The notes under the pieces: model-generated
What the model was told of the DNA's origin: nothing
The model's input: the letters and a program-made list of their open reading frames with translations, nothing else
Databases searched by the model: none
Shown: one piece after another, positions 46,383 through 54,719 of the stretch
Layout of the letters: each line of letters opens with the position of its first letter
Numbering within the stretch: the first letter of the stretch is position 1
From: Sulfurovum sp.
GTDB taxonomy: Bacteria > Campylobacterota > Campylobacteria > Campylobacterales > Sulfurovaceae
Direction of reading: 5' to 3'
Length of the DNA: 64,000 nucleotides
Assembly: GCA_027049035.1 (NCBI GenBank)
Contig: JALTVI010000066.1
Coordinates: 62,001-126,000, forward strand
Translations under genes and position numbers: made by a program

Positions 46383-47792
46383 CTACTTGACCTCTTCGAG
46401 GTATGGCGGCTGCCATTTGCCGTCGATGGCCACCTGTTTCGGGCCGTACATACGGATGACGAGGCTGATGACCCCTTTCGTGCTGCTTGGCAGCCAGTTG
46501 GACTCTTTCTCTTTGCCAGGCGAAGTGCTTTGGATATAGATATCCACTGAACCGTCGGCGTTGAACTTTAAATTGTCACGGTCGCCTATTGCGTAACGAT
46601 TCATCGGGTTGTCTATGGGGAAACCGTTTTTATCGTAGATCGTAACGGACCAGAAAGCATCCACCGGCGGCTCTTTGTCGAAGTGGATGACATACTTTTT
46701 GTCTCCTGTCGGAACCTTGCCGTTTTTGTCGGTAACATTGAGCGGATAGAATGCCCAATAGTAGGGGTTCGCACCGAGTCCGTAGAATGCGGTCGTCGCC
46801 CTTTGGAGATAGTCGATACCGTAGACACCCACACTTTTGGTCAATATCTGCCATCCATTGACGATGCTGCCCAGTCTCGATGCATATTCGCGCATGACGT
46901 CGTGACTTTTTGCAGTGGCTCTCTCAAGTGCCGCTTTGACCTCTTTGGGAAGTTTGTCGTAATCGAACCCATCAGGCGTCAAGCCGATGCGCTTCATACG
47001 GTCGAGTCTGACCTGGTCTGTCGCGTGCGGCGGATTTGTTTTCATAAGCTTCATCGCCATCGTAAAGAAGGTTTTGGCATCCATCTTTTCTACCTGTTTC
47101 ACCGGCGGCGTGACATCGTCCACGCTTTTGTCTTTTTTGAAGACAGGTTTGAAGGGCTTGCCTGCTGTAAAATAGCTCAAAGGCGTGAGTTTGTAACCGT
47201 CCTGGATTTTGTGGATATAGTCGTAGTCTTTCGGGCCGTTTGTCTGCGTACGGCCGATGATCCAGAACATCGGTGTCGTCGCATCGATACGCTCAACCCC
47301 TTTGGGAAGCTTGCCTTTCCAGTCTGGCATACAGAGCGCGTAGTTGCCTGCTTTGGTGCCGTTGGCGTAGGTACCCACCACTGCGAAGGTGTCTGTCCAC
47401 ATATCGTACATCGGCAGCATAAAGAAACGGTCTTTGACCTCCGGAACGCTGAGGATGACAGGCTCTTTGCTCACATCGACCCATGCCAGCGAATAGAGTG
47501 TGTCGAAGTTGGGACGTACCACTTCCCTGAATTTCGCATTGGGGAAGGTGCGGATATGTGTAAACTGCATCATCGGACCGCGGTTGGGGTTCTCTCCCAA
47601 CGGCATATTGGTCATCTGCTTGCGTGTGATCTCCATCAGTACCAGCGGATAGGTGTAGATGTAGCTCTGCATCGCTATGCGGTCGAGCTCCTCGTTTTTG
47701 GGTGTCGCTGCCGTGACGGCAGAGGTGCCGACAAAAGCGGTAACAAGCGTTGCCGCGATCAGTCGTGTCATTTTTTTCAATATCATTTTCAT
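46383..47792 (-). CDS. Exported DUF1254/DUF1214 protein (469 aa)
   Basis: Signal peptide about 1-28 (AFVGTSAVTA). This copy is closest to the canonical domain pair: YIYTYPLVLMEITRKQMTN, VVRPNFDTLYSLAWVDVS and DRFFMLPMYDMWTDTFAVVG in DUF1254, and PPVDAFWSVTIYDKNGFPIDN and MNRYAIGDRDNLKFNADGS in DUF1214. It is 21 bp downstream of the outer-membrane gene at 47.8 kb and forms a two-gene operon with it. Function unknown; periplasmic location inferred. Confidence 0.88.
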   Translation of the reverse strand: MKMILKKMTRLIAATLVTAFVGTSAVTAATPKNEELDRIAMQSYIYTYPLVLMEITRKQMTNMPLGENPNRGPMMQFTHIRTFPNAKFREVVRPNFDTLYSLAWVDVSKEPVILSVPEVKDRFFMLPMYDMWTDTFAVVGTYANGTKAGNYALCMPDWKGKLPKGVERIDATTPMFWIIGRTQTNGPKDYDYIHKIQDGYKLTPLSYFTAGKPFKPVFKKDKSVDDVTPPVKQVEKMDAKTFFTMAMKLMKTNPPHATDQVRLDRMKRIGLTPDGFDYDKLPKEVKAALERATAKSHDVMREYASRLGSIVNGWQILTKSVGVYGIDYLQRATTAFYGLGANPYYWAFYPLNVTDKNGKVPTGDKKYVIHFDKEPPVDAFWSVTIYDKNGFPIDNPMNRYAIGDRDNLKFNADGSVDIYIQSTSPGKEKESNWLPSSTKGVISLVIRMYGPKQVAIDGKWQPPYLEEVK

Positions 47793-47813
47793 ACTCCTTA
47801 TGTTGAAATGGGT

Positions 47814-48644
47814 TTATCTCGGGAAGAGAAACTGTACCTGAATACGCAGCTGCCAATCTTCACCGTAATCATCCGGTGTGACGGCGTTGTAGTAGGCGTG
47901 AATCTGCGCAGAACCCGGTATTTTGCCAAACTTCATCGCACGCCCTACCCCAAGACCAAGCGGTACGGTCCAGCGGTGGTCGCTGTCGGCCTCCCAGTTG
48001 GCGGTGATGATGGGGACAGAAGAGATGAACCATCCGTCATCGAGGTTGTAGTTGACAAAGGGCTGCAAGGTCATCAGGTTAACCTTTTGAATGCCCGCAT
48101 CCTGTCCGGCACCGGCAAAAGACCAGATGTTCATCAGCAGTGCGCCGTAGACCCACTTGCCATCCATCTTCAGTGCAACTGCGGCAGGCCCCGCACCCCA
48201 CTTTTTGGTTCCAAGCGAATCGTTGGTTGCCGTAGGCAGGTAGAAGACCGGTCCCACACCCCAGAGCCAATCACCCTCTTCGCTGTTTTTGGGCGTAAAG
48301 AAAGCAGTAAAGGTGGTATCGCCCAGACCAAACTCCGTACCGTCATCGATACCCAGCTGAGGATTGACCGTCATGCCTGAGGGCAGATAGGTAAGCGGCA
48401 TAATGGTACGTGTCACCAGTGTCCAGTCGTCACTCCAGTCGATGGGGATGACCGGCTGGAAATTGGTAACGTTTTTCGTCTGGCCAAGCGGACCTGCATT
48501 GAAATAGGTGTTGTTCTGAATGGGAATGCTGTACATCGCTGTCAGCGGGTTCTGTGTCGCTTTGGCAATCTCCTCCTGCGACATCTCCGCAGAAGCGATC
48601 ACGGGCAGCAGCAGAGCCGCGGCAGCTGTGAGTATCCGTTTCAC
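47814..48644 (-). CDS. Outer-membrane transporter-like protein (phenol-pathway MetA-like barrel)
   Basis: 276 aa from GTG 48644, which has AGGAGG 5 nt upstream. Signal peptide about 1-19 (PVIASA). The mature protein is beta-rich with repeated aromatic strands (WLWGVGPVFYLPTAT, GLGDTTFTAFFTP, RIQVQFLFPR). This pattern is typical of the barrel family often annotated as transporter or neuromedin U. It precedes a DUF1254 gene and follows the AraC regulator. It may take up or release a hydrophobic compound. Confidence 0.75.
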   Translation of the reverse strand: MKRILTAAAALLLPVIASAEMSQEEIAKATQNPLTAMYSIPIQNNTYFNAGPLGQTKNVTNFQPVIPIDWSDDWTLVTRTIMPLTYLPSGMTVNPQLGIDDGTEFGLGDTTFTAFFTPKNSEEGDWLWGVGPVFYLPTATNDSLGTKKWGAGPAAVALKMDGKWVYGALLMNIWSFAGAGQDAGIQKVNLMTLQPFVNYNLDDGWFISSVPIITANWEADSDHRWTVPLGLGVGRAMKFGKIPGSAQIHAYYNAVTPDDYGEDWQLRIQVQFLFPR

Positions 48645-48670
48645 TGTTTCCTCCTTACACAATCTGCTCT

Positions 48671-48713
48671 ATTGTAACACAAAGGAGGCGTATGCAATAT
48701 CGGAAAAACGCAA
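48671..48713 (-). promoter_or_regulatory. Regulatory motif and promoter of the OMP-DUF1254 operon
   Basis: Motif TTGCGTTTTTCCGATA on minus (48713-48698), 21 bp, then TACAAT (48676-48671) as the -10. The GTG start of the barrel gene is 26 bp downstream. The 16-mer is identical to that at 42462-42477, and the spacing to the -10 is the same. It lies just downstream of the AraC gene. Confidence 0.7.
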
Positions 48714-48724
48714 TCTGAAAAAAA

Positions 48725-49699
48725 TTACTGCCTGAGGGTCTCTACGGGAGATTCTCCAAAGAGTTTTTTGTACTCCGAAGCGAAGTGCCCCAGATGAAAG
48801 AAAGCATATTTAAGCGCGACATCGGAGACTTTTGTCGTGAAAGGGTTTGCCGCCTTGAGCTCTTCTCGCACCTTGTGCAGACGCAGCAGCTGCAGGTACA
48901 TCTTTGGCGTCATACCCAGATTGTGTTTGAAGGTGTACTGAAGCGTACGCTGGCTGACACCAAGCTCTCTTGCCGTATCGGTCAGTTTCAGATCATGGTC
49001 CAGACTGCCGTGGAGCATCTCCCTTGCGCGCCTGAGAACGGCATTCTCCTTTCGCAGCGAAGCGTCATCGACAATGATGAAAGAGAAGAGTGAATGGATG
49101 ATCTGCGTCTCTATTTTGGCATAATCTAGCGTAAGCTTTTTGGTCGCTTCGTACTCGACGAAATAGTGAAGCCAGCTCTGGATGAAACGAAGAAAGGCCA
49201 GCTCCTCTTTTGGATTGAGCAGCAGTGTTTTACGCCTGGATGCTTCGCCAAACGCCACGCCGTAGTAGGCAAAGAAGGACTCCTGAAAATAATCTTCGTC
49301 TATCGCGATGGTAAAGGTGGTGTTGCTGTGACTGATGACAAGGTCCATCTCCTCATCTCGCGTCATCACCAGCAGTTCGCCCGGTTGAAGTTTGTGGTTG
49401 CGGTAGTTTACCACGCCCTCGGTACGGTTGTAGGTGATGACCACGCTTTTTTTGGGACAGACGCCCTGAACGAGAAAAGGGGCGTTGTAGCTTGTGGAGC
49501 CAAACTGAATGTGGGGTGTATGAAACCCTGCAATTTCGATGAGCAGGCGCTCATGCTTGGAGAGTGTCTTAACCTGCGCATCCCAGCCCACAGAATAGGC
49601 AACGGCACGCTCGCCGTCGAGTCTGGGTGACTTCACCACCAGTCCTGGGTGAAAGGTCGGCATATCCGGTAAAGCGTGGTGCTGTTTCAAGTTTGACAT
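48725..49699 (-). CDS. AraC-family transcription regulator
   Basis: 324 aa from ATG 49699. The N-terminal half is a cupin-like sensing domain (GVVNYRNHKLQPGELLVMTR). The C-terminus has two helix-turn-helix units (LKLTDTARELGVSQRTLQYTF and VSDVALKYAFFHLGHFASEYKKLFG). It lies 80 bp upstream of the barrel-DUF1254 operon and is the only regulator near the shared 16-bp motif, so it is the best candidate to bind it. A perfect TATAAT (49711-49706) lies only 6 bp before the ATG, so the mRNA may be leaderless. An upstream in-frame GTG (49717) would overlap that hexamer. Confidence 0.88.
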   Translation of the reverse strand: MSNLKQHHALPDMPTFHPGLVVKSPRLDGERAVAYSVGWDAQVKTLSKHERLLIEIAGFHTPHIQFGSTSYNAPFLVQGVCPKKSVVITYNRTEGVVNYRNHKLQPGELLVMTRDEEMDLVISHSNTTFTIAIDEDYFQESFFAYYGVAFGEASRRKTLLLNPKEELAFLRFIQSWLHYFVEYEATKKLTLDYAKIETQIIHSLFSFIIVDDASLRKENAVLRRAREMLHGSLDHDLKLTDTARELGVSQRTLQYTFKHNLGMTPKMYLQLLRLHKVREELKAANPFTTKVSDVALKYAFFHLGHFASEYKKLFGESPVETLRQ

Positions 49700-49765
49700 G
49701 CATTCATTATAGCACACGCATACTTTGTTAAAAGGTGCAAAAAGATGCCCATTTTTTAATCATTC

Positions 49766-50431
49766 CTATTTGCTGTAAAAGGTGATCTTCTTTACAAAGG
49801 CTTTCGCGCCGCCCTGCGTTCCTTTGGTATTCATCTGAAATCCAAATGCCACGACAGGCGGTGTCTTCTTGCCAAACTCTTTTTGAAACCGCTTGTCGAT
49901 CTCGAATCGTGTCTTGACAAGCCCTTTTTGGTTGGAGACACAATAGTATCGGCCCGATTTTTTGTAGAGCCTGCCCAGATAGCGCTTGCCCGCCTTCTCT
50001 TTCTCTCCGATGAAAGGGCCGAAAAAGTAGGGAGCCGACGGTGCGAACGGCACACCGCTTGAAAACTTCTGCTTCCCAAGCGCGATGATGGCACCAAGCG
50101 CCAGACGGTTCTTGCCCTGCTCCCAGTTCGCACCCTTTGGAAACCGCTCCACACCCCACTCGATGACTACGGAGCCCACATTGCGCAGCGGCTGTTTCAG
50201 GCGCAGTCCCCACAGGCCCGCCAGCTGTTTGTGCGTAGACATCTCCACCCCTTTAGCAGTAATGGTAGGGTTGAGCTTCTTGGAATCAAGCAGAAACTCG
50301 TAGCCTTTGGGTGCAAGCACAGAAACCGCATTGCCTTTTGGCTGTTTTGTAAAATCGATGCTGTAGAGTACCTTGCCTCCGGCAAGCAGTGTCGCTGTCA
50401 AGAGCAGAAGCCCCCATACGCTTTTCTTCAT
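49766..50431 (-). CDS. Secreted protein, possibly DUF3047-like
   Basis: 221 aa with signal peptide 1-18 (LLLTATLLAGG). The mature part is beta-rich; IEWGVERFPKGANWEQGKN followed by LALGAIIALG resembles the conserved core of DUF3047 proteins, but I cannot confirm this. Basic C-terminus. Divergent from the phospholipase gene by about 96 bp, and co-directional with the AraC gene. Confidence 0.65.
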   Translation of the reverse strand: MKKSVWGLLLLTATLLAGGKVLYSIDFTKQPKGNAVSVLAPKGYEFLLDSKKLNPTITAKGVEMSTHKQLAGLWGLRLKQPLRNVGSVVIEWGVERFPKGANWEQGKNRLALGAIIALGKQKFSSGVPFAPSAPYFFGPFIGEKEKAGKRYLGRLYKKSGRYYCVSNQKGLVKTRFEIDKRFQKEFGKKTPPVVAFGFQMNTKGTQGGAKAFVKKITFYSK

Positions 50432-50527
50432 CGTGCATCCTTTTTTGGTTTATTGGTATAGTATAACCAAAGTTGTATTCCAACCTTTTTAGACTATAAT
50501 ACTTCATATTCAAAAAGGGGACGGCGT

Positions 50528-52123
50528 ATGCAAAGTGAAATTGGTATATTGAAAACGATACTTCTCACTGTTGCCGCCGCACTCATTGCAGGCTGCACCC
50601 CTGCCCCGCAGCCAAAACAGACCAAGGCCTGCAGCCTGCCTGTCATCAAAAAAACGAAATATCCGCTCAAACACTATCTTCACCGAACAGACAGACCGCT
50701 TGCGGCAGGCAAATCGGCGTTCTACCCCCTGCCGCTGCCCAAAGATGCCCTTGCAGCACGGCTTTTTCTGATAGACCACGCACAAAAGAGCCTCGATGTA
50801 CAGTACTACATCTACGAAACCGACACTATCGGACACCTCATCGCCTACCACCTCTATATGGCCGCCCAGCGCGGTGTCAAAGTACGCATACTGCTTGACG
50901 ATATCTCGACTACAGGCAAAGACAAGGCCATCGCCACGCTGGCACAGCATCCCAACATCGAACTCAGACTCTTCAACCCCAACCGCCTGCGCAAAAGCTT
51001 CCGCAACCTTGCACTGCTGCTTGATGTCAACCGCCTTGGCAAGCGGATGCACAACAAGGCGCTCATCGCCGACCACACCGCAGCCATCATCGGCGGGCGC
51101 AACATCGGTGACGTCTACTACGCAAGCAGCGACGAAACGCTCTTTCTTGACTACGATGTCATCGCCATCGGAAAACTCGTACCGGAACTGGAAAAAGCCT
51201 TTGCACTCTACTGGAATTCCGAAGTCTCTGTCAATGCCAACAAAGTTGTCGATATCAATGACAAAAACGGCTTTAACGACGCTTCGTGTATACTGGCGGG
51301 CAGTATCGAACAGTTCAACCGAAGCATTATCGCTCACGAGGTCTACCACAACTCCATACTGCAGAAACTGCAGCAGGGCAGCCTGACCTTTACCGTAGCC
51401 AGACAAACCGACCTCTTCTACGACCACCCGCAAAAGGTGCTCACAGACGAAAACGACAATACCTACCACATCTCCGCACAGGTGGATGAAGCGCTTATCA
51501 AAGTCGAAAAAGAGCTCATCATAATCTCCCCCTACTTCATCCCCAGCGACAAGATGCTTGCACGCTTCAAACACCTCAGGCAAAAGGGTGTGGAGATTAC
51601 CGTCATCACCAACTCACTGGCATCCACCGATGTTTTCCCTGTCTACGGCGGCTATGTCGAATCGATCAAACCGCTTGTGGCAATGGGCGTACACCTCTAC
51701 GAACTCAAACCCTCGCTGCTCATACGACTGAAGAAGCAAAGGGGGCTCAAGCATGTCCCATCCCTCTCTTTGCACACCAAGCTCATTTTTGCCGACGACA
51801 GCCGCATGGTCATCGGCTCGGCCAACATCGACCCGCGCTCGGACAAGCTCAATACCGAACTGGTCGTCTTCATCACTTCCAAAAAACTGACACTTGAAGA
51901 GAAGGCACTGGTGAAGCAGATCTTAAAGCCGGAGAATTTTTACGAACTCTCCTACGGTCCCTACCCCAAAAGCGTCTACAGCAATACCCAGTTCTACGGT
52001 CCTATCTGGAAAACGAAGGAACACGGCGAAACGAAAATATATTACGGGCCGCCCCATTCGGGCTTCTGGAAACGCATCGGCGCCGACCTGACACGGCTGC
52101 TGCCGGTGAAGGGGTATCTGTAG
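50528..52123 (+). CDS. Phospholipase D family lipoprotein, ClsC-like cardiolipin synthase
   Basis: 531 aa. The N-terminus has a lipobox-like LIAGC (Cys near 23). Two HKD active sites are intact: HNKALIAD followed by GGRNIGD (about 175) and HTKLIFADD followed by GSANID (about 414). Length and motif spacing fit ClsC/YmdC-type cardiolipin synthases, which use phosphatidyl donors. The lipidated or anchored N-terminus suggests the periplasmic face. Another phosphatidyl transfer reaction is possible. Confidence 0.87.
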   Translation: MQSEIGILKTILLTVAAALIAGCTPAPQPKQTKACSLPVIKKTKYPLKHYLHRTDRPLAAGKSAFYPLPLPKDALAARLFLIDHAQKSLDVQYYIYETDTIGHLIAYHLYMAAQRGVKVRILLDDISTTGKDKAIATLAQHPNIELRLFNPNRLRKSFRNLALLLDVNRLGKRMHNKALIADHTAAIIGGRNIGDVYYASSDETLFLDYDVIAIGKLVPELEKAFALYWNSEVSVNANKVVDINDKNGFNDASCILAGSIEQFNRSIIAHEVYHNSILQKLQQGSLTFTVARQTDLFYDHPQKVLTDENDNTYHISAQVDEALIKVEKELIIISPYFIPSDKMLARFKHLRQKGVEITVITNSLASTDVFPVYGGYVESIKPLVAMGVHLYELKPSLLIRLKKQRGLKHVPSLSLHTKLIFADDSRMVIGSANIDPRSDKLNTELVVFITSKKLTLEEKALVKQILKPENFYELSYGPYPKSVYSNTQFYGPIWKTKEHGETKIYYGPPHSGFWKRIGADLTRLLPVKGYL

Positions 52124-52492
52124 GGTAGTTATTGGTTACTGGTGTATTGGTTATTGGGTGTGTCGGAACCGGGAATGTGTCCCCAGGCTTTTTGGCGAAG
52201 ATGAATCTTCGCTTCCAATTTTCTTGGAGTCGGAGACTTTAGTCCCGCATTGCGTTTTTTGCCGTTCAACACATTGGCGAAGATGAATCTTCGCCTCAAA
52301 GCCCCCTCGGAATCGAAGACTTTCAGTCCCACTTAACGTTATTCAACTATTTAGCATGAGGGCGAAGCTATACCCAAGGGCATACATTTCAATAAAGCTT
52401 TCGCTTCCTACAGCACCTTCCGGAACCGAGAATTCATTCTCGGCAAAGGCGGGGAAATCCTCGCTTCCCCAAAATGCTACCTGCTACCTGCT
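52124..52492. repeat. Intergenic region with degenerate hairpin repeats
   Basis: No gene is visible in these 369 bp. A 21-bp sequence containing the palindrome GCGAAGATGAATCTTCGC occurs at 52192-52212 and 52274-52294, 82 bp apart. Each copy is followed by a related phrase ending in GACTTTAGTCCC or GACTTTCAGTCCC. Further dyads are CCGAGAATTCATTCTCGG (about 52426) and GGGGAAATC/GCTTCCCC. The layout recalls the greA-argC spacer. Confidence 0.6.
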
Positions 52493-53239
52493 TCACCCCG
52501 CAAAGAACATCTTCTTGACAAGTATCACCAGTGAAATGAGGTAGAGCAGTATGAGCGCCGCTTTGTGGTGTCTGTCGTGTACGTGGTCTTTGAGCCAGAT
52601 ACCGAGAAATACGCCTACGAGTGAAGCAATCGCAACGATGAGACCGTCGGCAAAGTCGATAGTACCTATCATCAAACGGCTGATGAGACCGGCGATGGAG
52701 GAGAATACAACAAAGAAGAGCCCTGCACTGATAGCCTTTTTGAGCGGATAGTGCAGCAGCCCTACCAGTATGGGAGTGAGAATGATGGAGCCGCCGATTC
52801 CCAGCGTGATGGAGAAGATACCGATAATGAGACCTATGGCAAACAGCACACCTTTGTTGAGTTTTCTGGTCTGTGAATCGTCGGTATGGTTCTTCGAAAA
52901 GAAGAGACGAAAGAGCGCAAAGAGCAAAATGCCGAAAAAGAGAAACTGCAGCACTGCATCGGAGACATAGTGGGTGACATAGCCGCCAAGATATCCACCG
53001 ACAAAACCGCCGATACCGACAAAGATCCCCTCACCGATAATGAGTGAGCCCTTTTTCCAGTTAAGGTAGGAGCCAAATACGGAAGAGAATACCATCTGCA
53101 CAATGGAGATACCGATGGCATCTTTGATACCAAAGCCGATTGCAAGCAGAATCGGCACGAGGATCATCCCTCCACCGATACCGAAAAAGCCCGACATGGC
53201 ACCGATGAAGATGCCGACAAGTGCAAGTTCTATAAACAT
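52493..53239 (-). CDS. Sulfite exporter TauE/SafE family permease
   Basis: 248 aa with about eight hydrophobic helices and the duplicated glycine-rich motifs of the family: GFFGIGGGMILVP at about 19-31 and ITLGIGGSIILTPIL near 143. Members move sulfur- or carbon-containing anions such as sulfite, sulfoacetate or taurine-derived products; the substrate here is not readable. The lone gene follows a small membrane protein gene 29 bp upstream on the same strand. Confidence 0.88.
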   Translation of the reverse strand: MFIELALVGIFIGAMSGFFGIGGGMILVPILLAIGFGIKDAIGISIVQMVFSSVFGSYLNWKKGSLIIGEGIFVGIGGFVGGYLGGYVTHYVSDAVLQFLFFGILLFALFRLFFSKNHTDDSQTRKLNKGVLFAIGLIIGIFSITLGIGGSIILTPILVGLLHYPLKKAISAGLFFVVFSSIAGLISRLMIGTIDFADGLIVAIASLVGVFLGIWLKDHVHDRHHKAALILLYLISLVILVKKMFFAG

Positions 53240-53267
53240 GGCCTACCTCTTCCTAATATGAGGGTGA

Positions 53268-53696
53268 TTATAACACAACCGGCAGGTACATAAACTGTGA
53301 GAGAAAGATAATGGTCAGTACAAACGCAAACGGTAGCTGGTGTCCCTTGAAAACCAGCGGCTGGATCTTGAAGTAGACCTGCAGTCCGCCGCGCAGTCCC
53401 AGCCAGATACCGAGAAAGGCTTTGAGTCCAAGCAGCATCTGAAACCAGGTAAGCCCGTTTGGTCCGATAGGGCCGTAGACCTGGCTAATGAGATAGAGTC
53501 CCGTGAAGACAGCTACCAACAGGCTTGGCGGCACCACCTTTCGGACATACTTCATGAACGATTCACGAATCTTCTGATGCTCTTCGGCAGAAAAAGAGCG
53601 CTGTATCTTGTTGAGAAAAAGGTTGTCGGTAATGAGAAAGCCGCCGTAGATGAATGCCGCGAACAGATGGATCGTCTTAATCAGCACAAAGGTCAT
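53268..53696 (-). CDS. Four-helix membrane protein, CopD/DUF2269-like
   Basis: 142 aa with four transmembrane helices. The N-terminal IKTIHLFAAFIYGGFLITDN has the His-in-helix pattern of CopD- and DUF2269-type membrane proteins, some of which bind haem or copper. A basic loop (about 30-55) joins helices 1 and 2. It is 29 bp upstream of the TauE gene and may be co-transcribed. Family call is tentative. Confidence 0.65.
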   Translation of the reverse strand: MTFVLIKTIHLFAAFIYGGFLITDNLFLNKIQRSFSAEEHQKIRESFMKYVRKVVPPSLLVAVFTGLYLISQVYGPIGPNGLTWFQMLLGLKAFLGIWLGLRGGLQVYFKIQPLVFKGHQLPFAFVLTIIFLSQFMYLPVVL

Positions 53697-53757
53697 TGCA
53701 AATCCTCTTTTTGGATGGGATTATAGTCTCTTCAAGCCTATAAACGCTTTAGCTCTG

Positions 53758-54714
53758 TCAAGCTTCATGCCTGAATTTCTGTGAAAAGAACGCCTCGATC
53801 ACTTCACGTATCTCCGAAGGCTCCTCCATACGGTTTATCGTATCCCGAAAAGCCGAAGCTCCCTGGAAGCCCGCCTTGGAGTAGGCGTGCAGATTTTTTC
53901 GGAACATGATAGCGCCGTAGCGGTCATAGTAGCGCACCATCTGGTCGAAATGCTCGAGTACGACCTCTTTGATAAGTGCCGAGCTTGGCTCCACCATCCC
54001 CTCTTTGATCTGGGCGAAAATCCACGGTGCCTTGACTGCGGCACGGCCAATCATAATGCCGTCAGCCCCGGTATATTCGAGCACCCACTTGGCCTTTTGC
54101 GGCGAATCGATATCTCCGTTGGCAATAACCGGAATGGAGACAGCCGCTTTGATCTCGGCAATGGCATCGTAATCGACGGCAGCCTTGTAGCGCCCGGCCC
54201 TTGTACGCCCGTGAACGGCAATGTAGTCTGCACCGCTCGCTTCAGCAATGCGGGCAATCTCGACATGGTTCTTTTCGTTGAAGCCCAGGCGCATCTTCAC
54301 AGAGGTGTAGGGCTTGTTGGAGTGTTTTTTGATCGTCTCTATCACCCTGCCCATCTGCGGCAGGTCTGTCAACAGCGAAGAGCCCTGAAGGTTGTTGACA
54401 ACCTTGGGTGCGGGGCAGCCGCAGTTGAGGTCGATGGCACTGACCCCCTCCTCTTCGTTAATCACGCCGACCGCCTTGCGTATCACTTCAAGGTCCGAAC
54501 CTGCTATCTGCACGGCATAGGGGTCCTCGCTTGGTGCCTTTTCAAGCATACGGTATGTCTTTTTGCTGTTATGAATGAGTGCGTTGGAGCTGATCATCTC
54601 CGAAACGGTCAGATCGACACCAAACTTCTTGACAACGGAGCGGAAAGGAAGGTCGGTGTAGCCCGCAAGCGGGGCCAGTGCGTACACGGGTTTGGAAAAG
54701 TCTATTTTCGCCAT
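53758..54714 (-). CDS. dusB: tRNA-dihydrouridine synthase, DusB type
   Basis: FMN enzyme that reduces uridine in tRNA D-loops. 318 aa: APLAGYTDLPFR (14-25), the catalytic Cys in NCGCPAPKV (about 106), HGRTRAGRYK, and IPVIANGDI plus GADGIMIGRAA for FMN phosphate binding. Normal length. It lies 5 bp after the stop of the 345-aa membrane protein gene, so the two form an operon. Confidence 0.93.
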   Translation of the reverse strand: MAKIDFSKPVYALAPLAGYTDLPFRSVVKKFGVDLTVSEMISSNALIHNSKKTYRMLEKAPSEDPYAVQIAGSDLEVIRKAVGVINEEEGVSAIDLNCGCPAPKVVNNLQGSSLLTDLPQMGRVIETIKKHSNKPYTSVKMRLGFNEKNHVEIARIAEASGADYIAVHGRTRAGRYKAAVDYDAIAEIKAAVSIPVIANGDIDSPQKAKWVLEYTGADGIMIGRAAVKAPWIFAQIKEGMVEPSSALIKEVVLEHFDQMVRYYDRYGAIMFRKNLHAYSKAGFQGASAFRDTINRMEEPSEIREVIEAFFSQKFRHEA

Positions 54715-54719
54715 AGAGC

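Noticed and set aside
46683-48380. 565-codon open frame on plus across a DUF1254 gene and the barrel gene
   Set aside because: It lies antisense to two well-supported genes with signal peptides, and its translation is rich in Cys, Arg and His with no recognisable domain. Long antisense frames are common in this codon usage.
50510-51583. 357-codon frame on minus
   Set aside because: Antisense to the ClsC-like gene, whose two HKD sites fix the coding strand.
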